From Streptococcus sp. WB01_FAA12 (lineage in GTDB: Bacteria; Bacillota; Bacilli; Lactobacillales; Streptococcaceae): a stretch of 64,000 bases of DNA. Below, piece by piece: positions 15,004-24,741 of this stretch. The translations under genes were made by a program, and so were the position numbers. The notes under the pieces were generated by a model. The model was given only the letters and a program-made list of their open reading frames with translations. It made no database searches and had not been told where the DNA came from. The DNA lies in the NCBI RefSeq assembly GCF_012843315.1, contig NZ_JABAEX010000001.1:124001-188000 (forward strand), written 5' to 3'. Numbering within the stretch: the stretch's first letter is position 1; every line of letters begins with the position of its first letter.

Positions 15004-16311
15004 ATGGGATTATTTGACCGTCTATTCGGGAAAAAAGAAGAGCCGAAAATCGAAGATGTTGTAAAAGAAGCTCTGGAAAATCTTGATTTATCAGAAGAGG
15101 TTGAAGAAAACCAAACGGCAGTCGAAGAAACTTCTCAGGAAGAGACAGCAAGGGACAAAGTGGAAGAAACACTTGCTCAAGAAGAAATTCCACAGGTCAC
15201 GACAGATGGGGCCATTGAACCAGAAGCAGTCGAGGAAATGGCTCAAGAAGAGCCTGAGCTAGAAGCTGATGAATTGGAGCAATTCCAAAAGGCAGAAGAA
15301 GTTCTAGAAGAAGAGAGCCAAGAAACTATAGAGAGCGAAGAAGAGTTCGCGTCTGAAGTAGAAGAAGAAAGTCCTCAGGTTGAAGAAACTGTTCAGGAAA
15401 AATATGACCGCAGTCTCAAGAAAACCCGTACGGGATTCGGAGCTCGTTTGAATGCCTTCTTTGCCAACTTCCGCTCTGTCGATGAGGACTTCTTCGAAGA
15501 ATTGGAAGAGCTGCTCATCATGAGTGATGTCGGTGTGCAGGTTGCTTCGAACTTAACAGAAGAGCTTCGCTATGAAGCTAAATTAGAAAACGCTAAGAAG
15601 ACTGACGCACTTCGTCGTGTCATTATCGAGAAATTGGTTGAACTCTATGAGAAGGATGGCAACTACGATGAAAGTATCCACTTCCAAGATGGTTTGACAG
15701 TCATGCTCTTTGTTGGTGTTAATGGTGTTGGGAAAACAACTTCTATCGGGAAATTGGCTCACCGCTACAAACAAGCTGGCAAGAAAGTCATGTTGGTTGC
15801 TGCAGATACCTTCCGTGCTGGAGCCGTTGCCCAGCTAGCAGAATGGGGCCGTCGTGTTGATGTTCCTGTTGTGACGGGGCCTGAAAAAGCTGATCCTGCT
15901 AGTGTTGTCTTTGATGGGATGGAACGTGCTGTAGCAGAAGGAATTGATATTCTCATGATTGATACAGCAGGTCGTCTGCAAAACAAAGACAACCTTATGG
16001 CCGAGTTGGAAAAGATTGGTCGTATTATCAAACGTGTCGTTCCAGAGGCGCCACATGAAACCTTCCTAGCACTCGATGCGTCAACTGGACAGAATGCCTT
16101 GGTACAAGCCAAAGAATTTTCGAAAATTACCCCTGTTACTGGTATTGTATTGACAAAAATTGACGGAACTGCCCGAGGTGGTGTTGTTCTGGCTATCCGC
16201 GAAGAACTCAATATCCCAGTGAAATTAATTGGTTTCGGTGAAAAAATCGATGATATCGGGGAATTTAACTCAGAAAACTTTATGAAAGGTCTTTTAGAGG
16301 GCTTGATTTAA
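15004..16311 (+). CDS. ftsY: Signal recognition particle receptor FtsY
   Basis: FtsY is the GTPase that docks SRP-ribosome complexes at the membrane. The 435-residue protein starts with a short basic region (GLFDRLFGKK) and a very acidic A domain (about 15-135, mostly Glu). The NG domain follows: Walker A GVNGVGKTT at 238-246, DTFRAGA at 268-274, DTAGR at 322-326 and TKID at 385-388. All GTPase motifs are intact and the length is normal for streptococci. It ends at a strong terminator shared with the convergent zwf gene. Confidence 0.97.
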   Translation: MGLFDRLFGKKEEPKIEDVVKEALENLDLSEEVEENQTAVEETSQEETARDKVEETLAQEEIPQVTTDGAIEPEAVEEMAQEEPELEADELEQFQKAEEVLEEESQETIESEEEFASEVEEESPQVEETVQEKYDRSLKKTRTGFGARLNAFFANFRSVDEDFFEELEELLIMSDVGVQVASNLTEELRYEAKLENAKKTDALRRVIIEKLVELYEKDGNYDESIHFQDGLTVMLFVGVNGVGKTTSIGKLAHRYKQAGKKVMLVAADTFRAGAVAQLAEWGRRVDVPVVTGPEKADPASVVFDGMERAVAEGIDILMIDTAGRLQNKDNLMAELEKIGRIIKRVVPEAPHETFLALDASTGQNALVQAKEFSKITPVTGIVLTKIDGTARGGVVLAIREELNIPVKLIGFGEKIDDIGEFNSENFMKGLLEGLI

Positions 16312-16319
16312 TACAAAAT

Positions 16320-16353
16320 AAATATCCTGCAAGTCAATCTTGCAGGATATTTT
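16320..16353. terminator. Bidirectional terminator between ftsY and zwf
   Basis: A perfect 14-bp stem (16320-16333 with 16339-16352), a 5-nt loop, and A and T flanks on both sides. Confidence 0.9.
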
Positions 16354-16355
16354 TG

Positions 16356-17843
16356 CTATTCTAAACGGCCATCTTCACGATAGGCGATATCTGGTTGCCA
16401 GGTCCATTTGGCTCCATATTTTTCAAGTAAGTCAAAGCTAGCTTGTGGTCCCATGCTTCCAGCTTTATAATCGTAGAGTGGAGCTCCATTTTCAGCCCAG
16501 AGCTCTTCGATACGGTCAATCAATTTCCAAGAAGCACTTACTTCATCCCAGTGGCTAAAATTGGTTGGGTTGTTGTTCAAGACATCGTAGATCAGTTTCT
16601 CGTAAGGATCTGGTGAAGCTCCAGTAGCGGTAGCATCTGTACGATAATCCAGAGAGCTTGGTGCTAGGTTAAATTCTTCACCTACTTGTTTACCATTGAG
16701 GCTGAGAGAGAAGCCCTCTGTTGGCTGGATATAGATGGTTAAGATATTTGGTGCCAATGGTTCTCCGAAGATAGAGTCCATTTGCTTAAAGACGATATTG
16801 ACATGAGTGCCTTTTTCTGTCAGGCGTTTACCAGTACGGAAGAAGAAAGGAACGCCACGGAAGCGATCGCTGTCTACAAAGAAGGCACCGGATGCAAAGG
16901 TTTCTGTTGTAGACTCAGGGTTAACGTTTGGCTCGCTACGGTAGGAAATGTATTTCTTACCATCAATCTTTCCAGAACGGTATTGACCACGGATAAAGTG
17001 TTCTTTTAGTTCTTCCTCACTTGGTTGGTGGAGATTTTTAAATACTTTAATCTTCTCAGCACGAATCTCATCTTTTGTAAAGCTGGCAGGCTTGTCCATG
17101 GCTAAAAGTGATAAAAGCTGGAGAGTGTGGTTTTGAACCATGTCACGGAGGGCACCAGATTCATCATAGTAGCCACCACGTTCCTCAACTCCCAAGCGCT
17201 CAGCAAAGGTAATCTGCACATTATCAATGTGCTCACGGTTCCAAACATTTTCAAAGATCATATTGGCAAAACGAACCGCAAAGATACTTTGAATCATTTC
17301 TTTCCCCAAGTAATGGTCGATACGGTAGATCTGTTCTTCATCAAATGTTGCTAAAAGATCTTCATTCAGCTTACTTGCAGTTTCATAGTCTGTACCAAAA
17401 GGTTTTTCAACAATCAAGCGCTCAAAGCCTTTGCCGTCAACGATGTTTTCAGACTTGAGGTGTTTGGCAATGGTACCAAAGAATTGAGGAGCCATCGATA
17501 GGAAGAAGAGTTTGTTGTGGTCCGTTTGGTATTTCTCATCAAGCTCAGCCTGTAATTCACGTAAAGCAATGTAATTATCAGTATCATTAACATCATGACT
17601 TTGATAGTAGAAATGACTAGCAAACTCTTGGGCTTGCTCGGTACTATCTGCCAAATCAAGGATGGACTCGACAACTACAGATTCAAAATATTCCTTACTC
17701 CAAGGTCTACGAGCTGTTCCGATAACTGCAAAATGTTCAGAGAGATTGCCTGATTTATAGAGTCTGAAAAGGGAAGGGTAGAGTTTGCGTTTAGCTAAAT
17801 CTCCACTCGCACCGAAAATTGTAACAATAACCTTTGATGACAT
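16356..17843 (-). CDS. zwf: Glucose-6-phosphate 1-dehydrogenase
   Basis: This 495-residue enzyme carries out the first step of the oxidative pentose phosphate pathway, oxidising glucose 6-phosphate with NADP+. The Rossmann motif GASGDLA is at 11-17. EKPFG at 146-150 and the active-site segment DHYLGKE at 176-182 are intact. It is monocistronic on the minus strand, with the ftsY terminator downstream. The length is normal and nothing is missing. Confidence 0.97.
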   Translation of the reverse strand: MSSKVIVTIFGASGDLAKRKLYPSLFRLYKSGNLSEHFAVIGTARRPWSKEYFESVVVESILDLADSTEQAQEFASHFYYQSHDVNDTDNYIALRELQAELDEKYQTDHNKLFFLSMAPQFFGTIAKHLKSENIVDGKGFERLIVEKPFGTDYETASKLNEDLLATFDEEQIYRIDHYLGKEMIQSIFAVRFANMIFENVWNREHIDNVQITFAERLGVEERGGYYDESGALRDMVQNHTLQLLSLLAMDKPASFTKDEIRAEKIKVFKNLHQPSEEELKEHFIRGQYRSGKIDGKKYISYRSEPNVNPESTTETFASGAFFVDSDRFRGVPFFFRTGKRLTEKGTHVNIVFKQMDSIFGEPLAPNILTIYIQPTEGFSLSLNGKQVGEEFNLAPSSLDYRTDATATGASPDPYEKLIYDVLNNNPTNFSHWDEVSASWKLIDRIEELWAENGAPLYDYKAGSMGPQASFDLLEKYGAKWTWQPDIAYREDGRLE

Positions 17844-17962
17844 CTAGCTACCTAATTTCTATATTTTTTCCTAGTTGGACTAGGGATGAGATTTCCTCAT
17901 TATCATAGTTTTTATTTTATCATAATTTTCAAAAAAATCAAAAAATCCAATACGTAATTAAA

Positions 17963-17988
17963 AAACTGTAAGGATTTCCTTACAGTTT
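17963..17988 (-). terminator. Terminator after the amino-acid ABC transporter operon
   Basis: A perfect 11-bp stem (17963-17973 with 17978-17988) with a 4-nt loop is followed by T residues in the minus direction, just past the ATPase stop codon. Confidence 0.85.
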
Positions 17989-17992
17989 CGTT

Positions 17993-18733
17993 TTATACGT
18001 TTAGGACCTTGTCCAAGAACTCTTTCAGACGAGGGTGTTGTGGGTTATCAAAGATTTGGTCTGGTGTTCCATCTTCCAGGAATTCACCATCAGCCGTAAA
18101 GATAACACGATTGGCTACCTGACGAGCAAATCCCATCTCGTGGGTTACGATGATCATGGTCATACCTTGCTCCGCCAATTCCTTCATAACGTTTAGTACA
18201 TCTCCAACCATCTCGGGGTCGAGGGCAGAAGTTGGCTCATCAAAGAGCATGATGTCAGGATTCATGGCTAGACCACGTGCGATAGCCACACGTTGTTTTT
18301 GACCACCTGAAAGGCTATCTGGGTTGGCATTCGCTTTATCTGCTAGTCCAACCTTTTCAAGCAATTCCATCCCCAATTTTTCAGCTTCTTCTTTGGTCAT
18401 CCGTTTGTGTTCAATAGGTGCAAAAGTGATATTCTCTAGGACGGACATATGAGGGAAGAGGTTGAAGTGTTGGAAAACCATTCCTACGTTCTCACGAACA
18501 TGGTCGACATTGGTCGATTTTTCAGTCAAATCATAACCATTTACTGTGATATGGCCACTCGTTACCTCCTCGAGAAGGTTAAGGCTACGGAGGAAAGTGG
18601 ATTTACCAGAACCGGAAGGACCGATGATACAAACAACATCTCCTTCATAGAATTTGGTTGTAATACCTTTCAAAACTTCATTTTTTCCATAATACTTATG
18701 CAAATCATTTACATCAATTTTTAGTTTTGCCAT
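17993..18733 (-). CDS. Polar amino-acid ABC transporter ATP-binding protein (GlnQ type)
   Basis: This 246-residue ATPase has Walker [10 protein letters not shown] at 38-46, signature LSGGQ at 141-145, and Walker B with D-loop [10 protein letters not shown] ending at 172. The sequence around [17 protein letters not shown] is typical of the polar amino-acid uptake subfamily. Its start directly touches the end of the upstream fused permease gene, so both are made from one mRNA and form one importer. The substrate is probably glutamine, glutamate or another polar amino acid, but it cannot be read from the sequence. Confidence 0.93.
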   Translation of the reverse strand: MAKLKIDVNDLHKYYGKNEVLKGITTKFYEGDVVCIIGPSGSGKSTFLRSLNLLEEVTSGHITVNGYDLTEKSTNVDHVRENVGMVFQHFNLFPHMSVLENITFAPIEHKRMTKEEAEKLGMELLEKVGLADKANANPDSLSGGQKQRVAIARGLAMNPDIMLFDEPTSALDPEMVGDVLNVMKELAEQGMTMIIVTHEMGFARQVANRVIFTADGEFLEDGTPDQIFDNPQHPRLKEFLDKVLNV

Positions 18734-20181
18734 TAACGAATCCTCTTTTCTAAGCGTTTCGCTAGTCTAGTCAAAAGCGTGATAATTACAAGATAGAAGA
18801 TAGCAAGGATTGCATACATCTTGAAACTTTGGTAGTTACGGGCGATGATAATCTTACCAGTTTGGAAGAGTTCAACCAGACCGATAGCTGACACGATAGT
18901 TGTATCTTTAAGAGCAATAACGAACTGGTTGACGAAGTTTGGAAGCATTAGTTTAGTTGCTTGCGGCAAGATAATCTTACGCATGGTTTTTCCATAAGAG
19001 ATACCAAGACTGCGACTGGCCTCCATTTGACCAACTGGAACGGCTTGGATACCACCACGAACAATTTCAGCAATATAAGCAGCCGAATTTAGCGAAAGGG
19101 CAATGGTACCAGCAACAAAGTCGTTAATTGGACTTTGTTGGCCTGTGATGGACTCGATGAAGTTTGGAATTCCCCAGAAAATGAAGGCAGCAAGAATCAT
19201 CAAAGGAATACCACGAATGACATCCACAAAAATCTCTGAAATGACTCTGAGTGATTTGTATGGACTAACGCTGAACATACCAAAGATAATCCCAATCACG
19301 ATCGCAATCGCAAACGAGATAAGGGCTAAAGCAAGAGTGATTCCAAGTCCGCTAAGGAGTTGTTTGTAGTTATTTTGGAGCAAGCCCCAGATGGTGGTTT
19401 CGTCAACTGTACTTGTAGAAGCAGTTGTTGCTCCACTAGCTAGATACTTGTCGAGAATTTTTTGGAATTCTCCATTAGCTTTGAGGTTGGCAAGTCCCTT
19501 ATTGAACATCTGGATCAACTCTGGATTGCTACCTTTCTTGACTGCAAAGGCTGTTTCGCCGATTGGAGTTCCAGCGATCGGCGTTTTCAACTTTTGACCT
19601 TGGCTGATAGAATATTTGAGGACAGGCTCGTCATCCATCACGGCATCGATAGCCCCAGTATTGAGACTATCGTACATTGATGAACCATCTGCGAAAGTTT
19701 TAATCTTATAGCCGTATTTGCTTTGATTTTCAGTAAGGAACGTTTGAGAAGCAGTCCCGTTTTTAACACCGACAGTTTTATCATTGAGGTCTTCATAAGA
19801 AGTAATTGTGCTTGATTCTTTTACACCGAGAATGGTATTAGCAGTGTAGTAGGAATCTGAGAAGTCAAACGTTGCTTTACGAGCATCCGTCACAGACATA
19901 CCAGCGATGATACCATCAGCTTGTCCAGCCTGAACGGCGCTGATAGCTGCATCAAATCCAGGATTGGTAATTTCAATCTCAATTCCTTGATCCTTGGCAA
20001 TAGCCTTGATCAAGTCCATATCAATACCAGTGTACTCGTTGTTTGAATTTTGAAATACGAAGGGAGCAAAAGATGAATCACTGGCAATAACATACTTGGA
20101 TTTAACTGTGTCAGCTTTTACTACTCCTAGTGAGAAAATGGGAAATAAAATTAGCAAAAATGCTAGGATTTTTTTCTTCAT
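18733..20181 (-). CDS. Amino-acid ABC transporter, fused substrate-binding protein and permease
   Basis: The start at 20181 is chosen because GGAG precedes it and it opens a clear signal peptide ([21 protein letters not shown]). A longer frame up to 20238 has no RBS. The 482-residue protein has a solute-binding domain (about 25-250) with [14 protein letters not shown] and [17 protein letters not shown] His/Glu-type permease domain (about 265-482) follows, with several transmembrane helices and the EAA-like loop [19 protein letters not shown]. This fused layout is common in streptococci. It pairs with the downstream GlnQ-type ATPase. Confidence 0.93.
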   Translation of the reverse strand: MKKKILAFLLILFPIFSLGVVKADTVKSKYVIASDSSFAPFVFQNSNNEYTGIDMDLIKAIAKDQGIEIEITNPGFDAAISAVQAGQADGIIAGMSVTDARKATFDFSDSYYTANTILGVKESSTITSYEDLNDKTVGVKNGTASQTFLTENQSKYGYKIKTFADGSSMYDSLNTGAIDAVMDDEPVLKYSISQGQKLKTPIAGTPIGETAFAVKKGSNPELIQMFNKGLANLKANGEFQKILDKYLASGATTASTSTVDETTIWGLLQNNYKQLLSGLGITLALALISFAIAIVIGIIFGMFSVSPYKSLRVISEIFVDVIRGIPLMILAAFIFWGIPNFIESITGQQSPINDFVAGTIALSLNSAAYIAEIVRGGIQAVPVGQMEASRSLGISYGKTMRKIILPQATKLMLPNFVNQFVIALKDTTIVSAIGLVELFQTGKIIIARNYQSFKMYAILAIFYLVIITLLTRLAKRLEKRIR

Positions 20182-20209
20182 TTTAAGTCTCCTTTCCGAA
20201 TATTTTCCC

Positions 20210-20238
20210 ATTATAACAGAAAATATTTCAGAAGGCAA
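20210..20238 (-). promoter_or_regulatory. Promoter of the amino-acid ABC transporter operon
   Basis: On the minus strand TTGCCT (20238-20233) and TATAAT (20215-20210) are 17 bp apart, with an extended TGT before the -10 box. Confidence 0.7.
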
Positions 20239-20354
20239 ATTTTACAGACTTATATGTTAGAAAATATAACATAAAAGCCCTTTGTTTCTTTCTTGAATTG
20301 CCACTACAAAGTGCTATAATAATAGCATATAATAGAAGAAATGAGGGTAGGAAC

Positions 20355-21308
20355 ATGAAGAATAAAAAAATATTTAAAGACTTCCAATCTTCCCAAACGG
20401 GTTTAAATATTTACACAAGTCCTTTGTTAGCCTTTGTTTTTGTCTTTATAGGAGAGTTTGTTGCATATACTTTGTATGGTATTAGTTTGTTAGCTCTCAT
20501 CGGACTTGCTAGAAATTTTGGAGAGGCTGGTCAAAATCTTGCAACTTACTTGCAAACCTTGCAGCAGAGCTTGACGGATAAAACAAGTGACTTTCGTTTA
20601 ATTTTAGCATTGCTGTCCTTTGGTTTTATTCTCAATACTGTGTTCAGATGGACTAAAAAAGTTGAGAAAAGATCTATTAGAACCTTGGGATTTTATAGAG
20701 AAAATTTCCTTAGCAGTCTTCTGAAAGGATTTGGCCTAGGTTTGGCACTTTTTCTTCTGACCTTGTTAGGTTTGGTGGTCTTGGGGCAATATCGTTTGGA
20801 ATCCATTCGCTTGAATCCTTATTCGCTTACTTTTGTCGTCTTTACTATCCCATTTTGGATTTTACAGGGGACAGCAGAAGAAGTGGTGTCCCGTGCTTGG
20901 CTTCTTCCACAATTGGCCTCAAGAACCAATCTAAAACTTGCTGTTGTCATATCTAGCATATTCTTTACCCTGCTTCATGTGGGAAATTCTGGTCTAACAC
21001 CTCTATCTCTAGTGAATCTCTTCTTATTCGGAGTTGCCATGGCTCTTTACCTTCTCAAAACTGATACAGTTTGGGGTGTTGCAGGTATTCATGGAGCTTG
21101 GAATTTTGCTCAGGGCAATATTTTTGGCATTTTAGTTAGCGGTCAACCGTCAGGAACGTCTCTGATGATCTTTTTACCACAAGGCGATCAAGGCTGGCTA
21201 TCAGGAGGCTCTTTTGGGATTGAAGGTTCTATCATGACAAGTTTAGTCTTGTTACTTCTGATTGTCTATCTCGCTAATCAATTAAAGAAAGAAAATGAAA
21301 GGATGTGA
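20355..21308 (+). CDS. CPBP-family intramembrane glutamic endopeptidase
   Basis: The ATG at 20355 follows a GGTAGGA-type RBS; the frame extends to 20298 but through the promoter (TTGAAT, then TGC-TATAAT near 20320). The 317-residue protein has about eight hydrophobic helices and the Abi/CPBP motif EEVVSR (Glu175, Glu176, Arg180). Later motifs are FTLLHVGN and HGAWNFAQGN, carrying the histidines of motifs 2 and 3. The family includes prenyl-protein peptidase-like enzymes and bacteriocin-immunity proteins; the substrate is unknown. It stands alone between the ABC transporter and uvrB. Confidence 0.85.
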   Translation: MKNKKIFKDFQSSQTGLNIYTSPLLAFVFVFIGEFVAYTLYGISLLALIGLARNFGEAGQNLATYLQTLQQSLTDKTSDFRLILALLSFGFILNTVFRWTKKVEKRSIRTLGFYRENFLSSLLKGFGLGLALFLLTLLGLVVLGQYRLESIRLNPYSLTFVVFTIPFWILQGTAEEVVSRAWLLPQLASRTNLKLAVVISSIFFTLLHVGNSGLTPLSLVNLFLFGVAMALYLLKTDTVWGVAGIHGAWNFAQGNIFGILVSGQPSGTSLMIFLPQGDQGWLSGGSFGIEGSIMTSLVLLLLIVYLANQLKKENERM

Positions 21309-21384
21309 CTTAGGTCCGTCCTTTTCTTCGTGAAAATGCTATAAGTATGCTAAAATAGGAATAGCACATGGAGAGAGGATTCTT

Positions 21385-23373
21385 ATGATCAATCGGATTA
21401 CAGATAATAAATTTAAACTAGTGTCAAAATACCAACCTTCAGGAGATCAACCACAAGCAATTGAGCAGTTGGTTGATAATATCGAGGGTGGAGAGAAAGC
21501 TCAAATCCTCATGGGGGCGACAGGTACAGGGAAGACCTATACCATGAGTCAGGTTATTGCCAAAGTCAATAAACCAACTTTGGTCATTGCTCACAACAAG
21601 ACACTGGCTGGTCAGCTCTATGGAGAATTCAAGGAATTTTTCCCTGATAATGCTGTTGAGTACTTCGTGTCTTACTATGACTATTACCAGCCCGAGGCCT
21701 ATGTTCCTTCTAGCGATACCTATATTGAAAAGGACAGCTCTGTCAACGATGAGATTGACAAGCTCCGCCACTCAGCGACTTCAGCACTTCTGGAGCGCAA
21801 TGATGTTATCGTGGTGGCTTCTGTTTCTTGTATCTATGGTCTGGGTTCGCCAAAGGAATACGCTGATAGTGTCGTTAGTCTTCGTCCAGGTCTTGAAATT
21901 TCTCGTGATAAACTCTTGAATGATTTGGTCGATATCCAGTTTGAGCGCAATGATATTGATTTTCAACGGGGAAGATTTCGCGTACGTGGGGATGTGGTGG
22001 AGATTTTCCCAGCTTCCCGTGATGAACACGCTTTTCGAGTGGAGTTCTTTGGAGATGAGATTGACCGTATTCGTGAAGTAGAGGCTCTGACAGGTCAAGT
22101 CCTTAGTGAAGTGGATCATTTGGCGATTTTCCCAGCCACTCACTTTGTGACCAATGACGACCACATGGAAGTTGCGATTGCGAAAATTCAAGCAGAATTA
22201 GAAGAGCAGTTAGCCGTCTTTGAGAAGGAAGGTAAACTGCTAGAAGCCCAGCGTTTGAAACAGCGTACAGAGTATGATATTGAGATGTTGCGTGAGATGG
22301 GTTATACCAATGGGGTTGAGAACTACTCTCGTCACATGGATGGACGGAGCGAAGGAGAGCCTCCTTATACGCTTCTCGACTTCTTCCCAGATGATTTCTT
22401 AATCATGATTGATGAAAGTCACATGACCATGGGGCAGATCAAGGGTATGTATAATGGAGACCGTTCGCGTAAAGAAATGCTGGTCAATTATGGTTTCCGT
22501 TTGCCGTCTGCCTTGGACAATCGTCCTCTCCGTCGTGAGGAGTTTGAAAGTCATGTTCATCAGATTGTTTACGTTTCAGCAACACCTGGCGACTATGAAA
22601 ATGAACAGACCGAGACAGTGATTGAGCAAATCATTCGCCCAACAGGGCTTCTAGACCCAGAGGTGGAAGTCCGTCCAACTATGGGACAGATTGATGACCT
22701 CTTAGGTGAAATCAATGCCCGTGTTGAAAAGAACGAACGAACCTTTATTACCACTTTGACCAAGAAAATGGCAGAGGACTTAACTGACTACTTCAAAGAA
22801 ATGGGGATCAAGGTCAAGTATATGCACTCGGATATCAAGACCTTGGAACGGACAGAGATTATCCGTGACCTGCGCTTGGGTGTCTTTGATGTCTTGGTCG
22901 GAATCAACCTACTTCGTGAAGGGATTGACGTTCCTGAAGTAAGCTTGGTTGCTATTCTCGATGCTGACAAGGAAGGCTTCCTACGTAACGAACGCGGACT
23001 CATCCAGACCATTGGTCGTGCTGCTCGTAACAGCGAAGGGCATGTCATCATGTATGCGGATACGATAACACAGTCTATGCAACGTGCCATTGATGAAACA
23101 GCCCGCCGTCGGAAAATTCAGATGGCTTATAATGAAGAGCATGGTATCGTACCACAAACCATCAAGAAGGAAATCCGTGACCTGATTGCCGTAACCAAGG
23201 CAGTTGCCAAGGAAGAGGACAAGGAAGTCGATATCAATAGCCTCAACAAACAAGAACGCAAAGAACTCGTCAAGAAACTAGAGAAACAAATGCAAGAAGC
23301 TGTCGAAGTGCTTGACTTTGAACTGGCAGCTCAGATTCGTGATATGATGCTGGAAGTCAAGGCGCTAAACTGA
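21385..23373 (+). CDS. uvrB: Excinuclease ABC subunit B
   Basis: UvrB is the damage-verifying helicase-like subunit of nucleotide excision repair. The 662-residue protein has Walker A GATGTGKT at 44-51, the beta-hairpin region around [12 protein letters not shown], and DESH. Late helicase motifs include [11 protein letters not shown]-terminal UVR domain ([20 protein letters not shown]) binds UvrC. Length and motifs are complete. The last roughly 190 bp are repeated at 24538-24722 with small differences, and this copy ends in KALN while the repeat ends in KALD. Confidence 0.97.
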   Translation: MINRITDNKFKLVSKYQPSGDQPQAIEQLVDNIEGGEKAQILMGATGTGKTYTMSQVIAKVNKPTLVIAHNKTLAGQLYGEFKEFFPDNAVEYFVSYYDYYQPEAYVPSSDTYIEKDSSVNDEIDKLRHSATSALLERNDVIVVASVSCIYGLGSPKEYADSVVSLRPGLEISRDKLLNDLVDIQFERNDIDFQRGRFRVRGDVVEIFPASRDEHAFRVEFFGDEIDRIREVEALTGQVLSEVDHLAIFPATHFVTNDDHMEVAIAKIQAELEEQLAVFEKEGKLLEAQRLKQRTEYDIEMLREMGYTNGVENYSRHMDGRSEGEPPYTLLDFFPDDFLIMIDESHMTMGQIKGMYNGDRSRKEMLVNYGFRLPSALDNRPLRREEFESHVHQIVYVSATPGDYENEQTETVIEQIIRPTGLLDPEVEVRPTMGQIDDLLGEINARVEKNERTFITTLTKKMAEDLTDYFKEMGIKVKYMHSDIKTLERTEIIRDLRLGVFDVLVGINLLREGIDVPEVSLVAILDADKEGFLRNERGLIQTIGRAARNSEGHVIMYADTITQSMQRAIDETARRRKIQMAYNEEHGIVPQTIKKEIRDLIAVTKAVAKEEDKEVDINSLNKQERKELVKKLEKQMQEAVEVLDFELAAQIRDMMLEVKALN

Positions 23374-23414
23374 TAAAAAGTATAAAGAAATAGAAATATA
23401 TAGAAAGACATAAT

Positions 23415-24452
23415 ATGACAGCAAAAAAAACTAAACACATAGGCATTGAATGTTGTAGAATTTTAGCTATGTTGATGATTTGCAATTTACATGTTTTGGG
23501 TATGGGTGGAATTTTAGAAAAAGTTGATAGTCAAAAAGATTTTTACTATATTTTTGCCAATTTTTTAGAAGCTTTCTCATATTCAGCAGTAAATATTTAT
23601 ATTTTAATCAGTGGGTATGTCGGTCTTTATTCACAATTTAGTTATAAAAAAATGTTTAGTTTTTGGGTACAGATTATTTTCTATACTATTTCAATTACTT
23701 TTGTATTTGCTATTTTTTCAAAATCATCTGTCAACTTAAGTGATTGGTTTTCAGCTTTTACTCCAATAAGTCATGGACAGTATTGGTATATGAGTTGTTA
23801 TTTTGGTTTAGTCTTAATAGCACCATTTTTGAATCAAGCAGTGCTGACATTGAAAAAAGAACTATTGCTTCCAATTATTAGTGGAGCATTTATATACTTT
23901 TCCGTCATACCCACAGTATTTAAACAAGATACTCTGGGTCTGTGGGGTGGATATAGTGTATTATGGATGATTCTCTTGTACACTTTAGGAGCAATTATTA
24001 GAAAATTCAATTACGAAAGTCATTTTCAAATACGTAATGTTAGTGGTTTAATTTTATTTCTAACTAGTTTAACTTTTATATTGTGCTGGTTTGGTTATGA
24101 ACAGTGGAGAAGTTATATTTCTCCAACGGTCACACTTCAAGGCATAGCAATCTTTTTACTATTCTTGAAAATTAAAAATCTTCCTTTAACTTTTAAGAGA
24201 CTAGTTCTTTTAGTATCTCCACTAACTTTGGGGATTTATCTGTTTCATGTACATCCTCTTATTTTTAGAAGAATTATACCAAACATTTATACTTTAGTTG
24301 AAGAACAAGAATTACTCATGTTTGTCATTATTATTCTAGTTATGACACTTGTCCTATTTTTTTCAGGCGCTATCATTGAGTATTTTAGAAATAAATTAAT
24401 GGCGTATATTCTCGCTTTAATTAAGAATTTAAAAAATCTTAAACAAACTTAA
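23415..24452 (+). CDS. Acyltransferase-3 family membrane protein
   Basis: This 345-residue protein has about ten hydrophobic helices. The N-terminal pattern IECCRILAMLMICNLHVLG carries the arginine and histidine typical of membrane O-acyltransferases that modify sugars or cell-wall polymers. The motif HGQYWYMSCYFGLVLIAPF is also typical of the family. No downstream domain is attached. The acceptor is unknown; capsule or teichoic-acid acetylation is possible. The gene is clearly more AT-rich than uvrB, has only a weak RBS, and is bracketed by two copies of the uvrB 3' end, so it looks acquired. Confidence 0.85.
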   Translation: MTAKKTKHIGIECCRILAMLMICNLHVLGMGGILEKVDSQKDFYYIFANFLEAFSYSAVNIYILISGYVGLYSQFSYKKMFSFWVQIIFYTISITFVFAIFSKSSVNLSDWFSAFTPISHGQYWYMSCYFGLVLIAPFLNQAVLTLKKELLLPIISGAFIYFSVIPTVFKQDTLGLWGGYSVLWMILLYTLGAIIRKFNYESHFQIRNVSGLILFLTSLTFILCWFGYEQWRSYISPTVTLQGIAIFLLFLKIKNLPLTFKRLVLLVSPLTLGIYLFHVHPLIFRRIIPNIYTLVEEQELLMFVIIILVMTLVLFFSGAIIEYFRNKLMAYILALIKNLKNLKQT

Positions 24453-24537
24453 AACTTTATTGTTTTATTAAAAATAGGAGCAAGAGCACTAAATTATACA
24501 CTGAGACAGTGACCTTAAACTTTTACTGAGATTATCT

Positions 24538-24722
24538 CTAACCTGATTGCCATAACCAAGGCGGTTGATAAGGAAGTCGATATCAATAGCCTCAACAAAC
24601 AAGAGCGCAAAGAACTCGTCAAGAAACTAGAGAAACAAATGCAAGAAGCTGTCGAAGTGCTTGACTTTGAACTGGCAGCGCAGATTCGAGATATGATGCT
24701 GGAAGTCAAGGCGTTGGATTAG
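24538..24722 (+). pseudogene. Second copy of the uvrB 3' end (UVR domain)
   Basis: About 185 bp repeat the end of uvrB (from about 23182) with roughly 90 per cent or better identity by eye. A 12-bp in-frame deletion removes the AKEE codons, and the copy stops at 24720-24722. It has no start codon or promoter. The copy encodes the C-terminal UVR helices only and is the boundary scar of the acyltransferase insertion. Confidence 0.92.
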
Positions 24723-24741
24723 AATTTTAGAAGGAGATAAA

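Noticed and set aside
18449..18724. Plus-strand open frame opposite the GlnQ-type ATPase gene
   Set aside because: Shadow of a well-supported gene; no RBS or family motif. The same applies to the open frames opposite zwf, ftsY, uvrB, fhs, pcrA, pgm and ligA.
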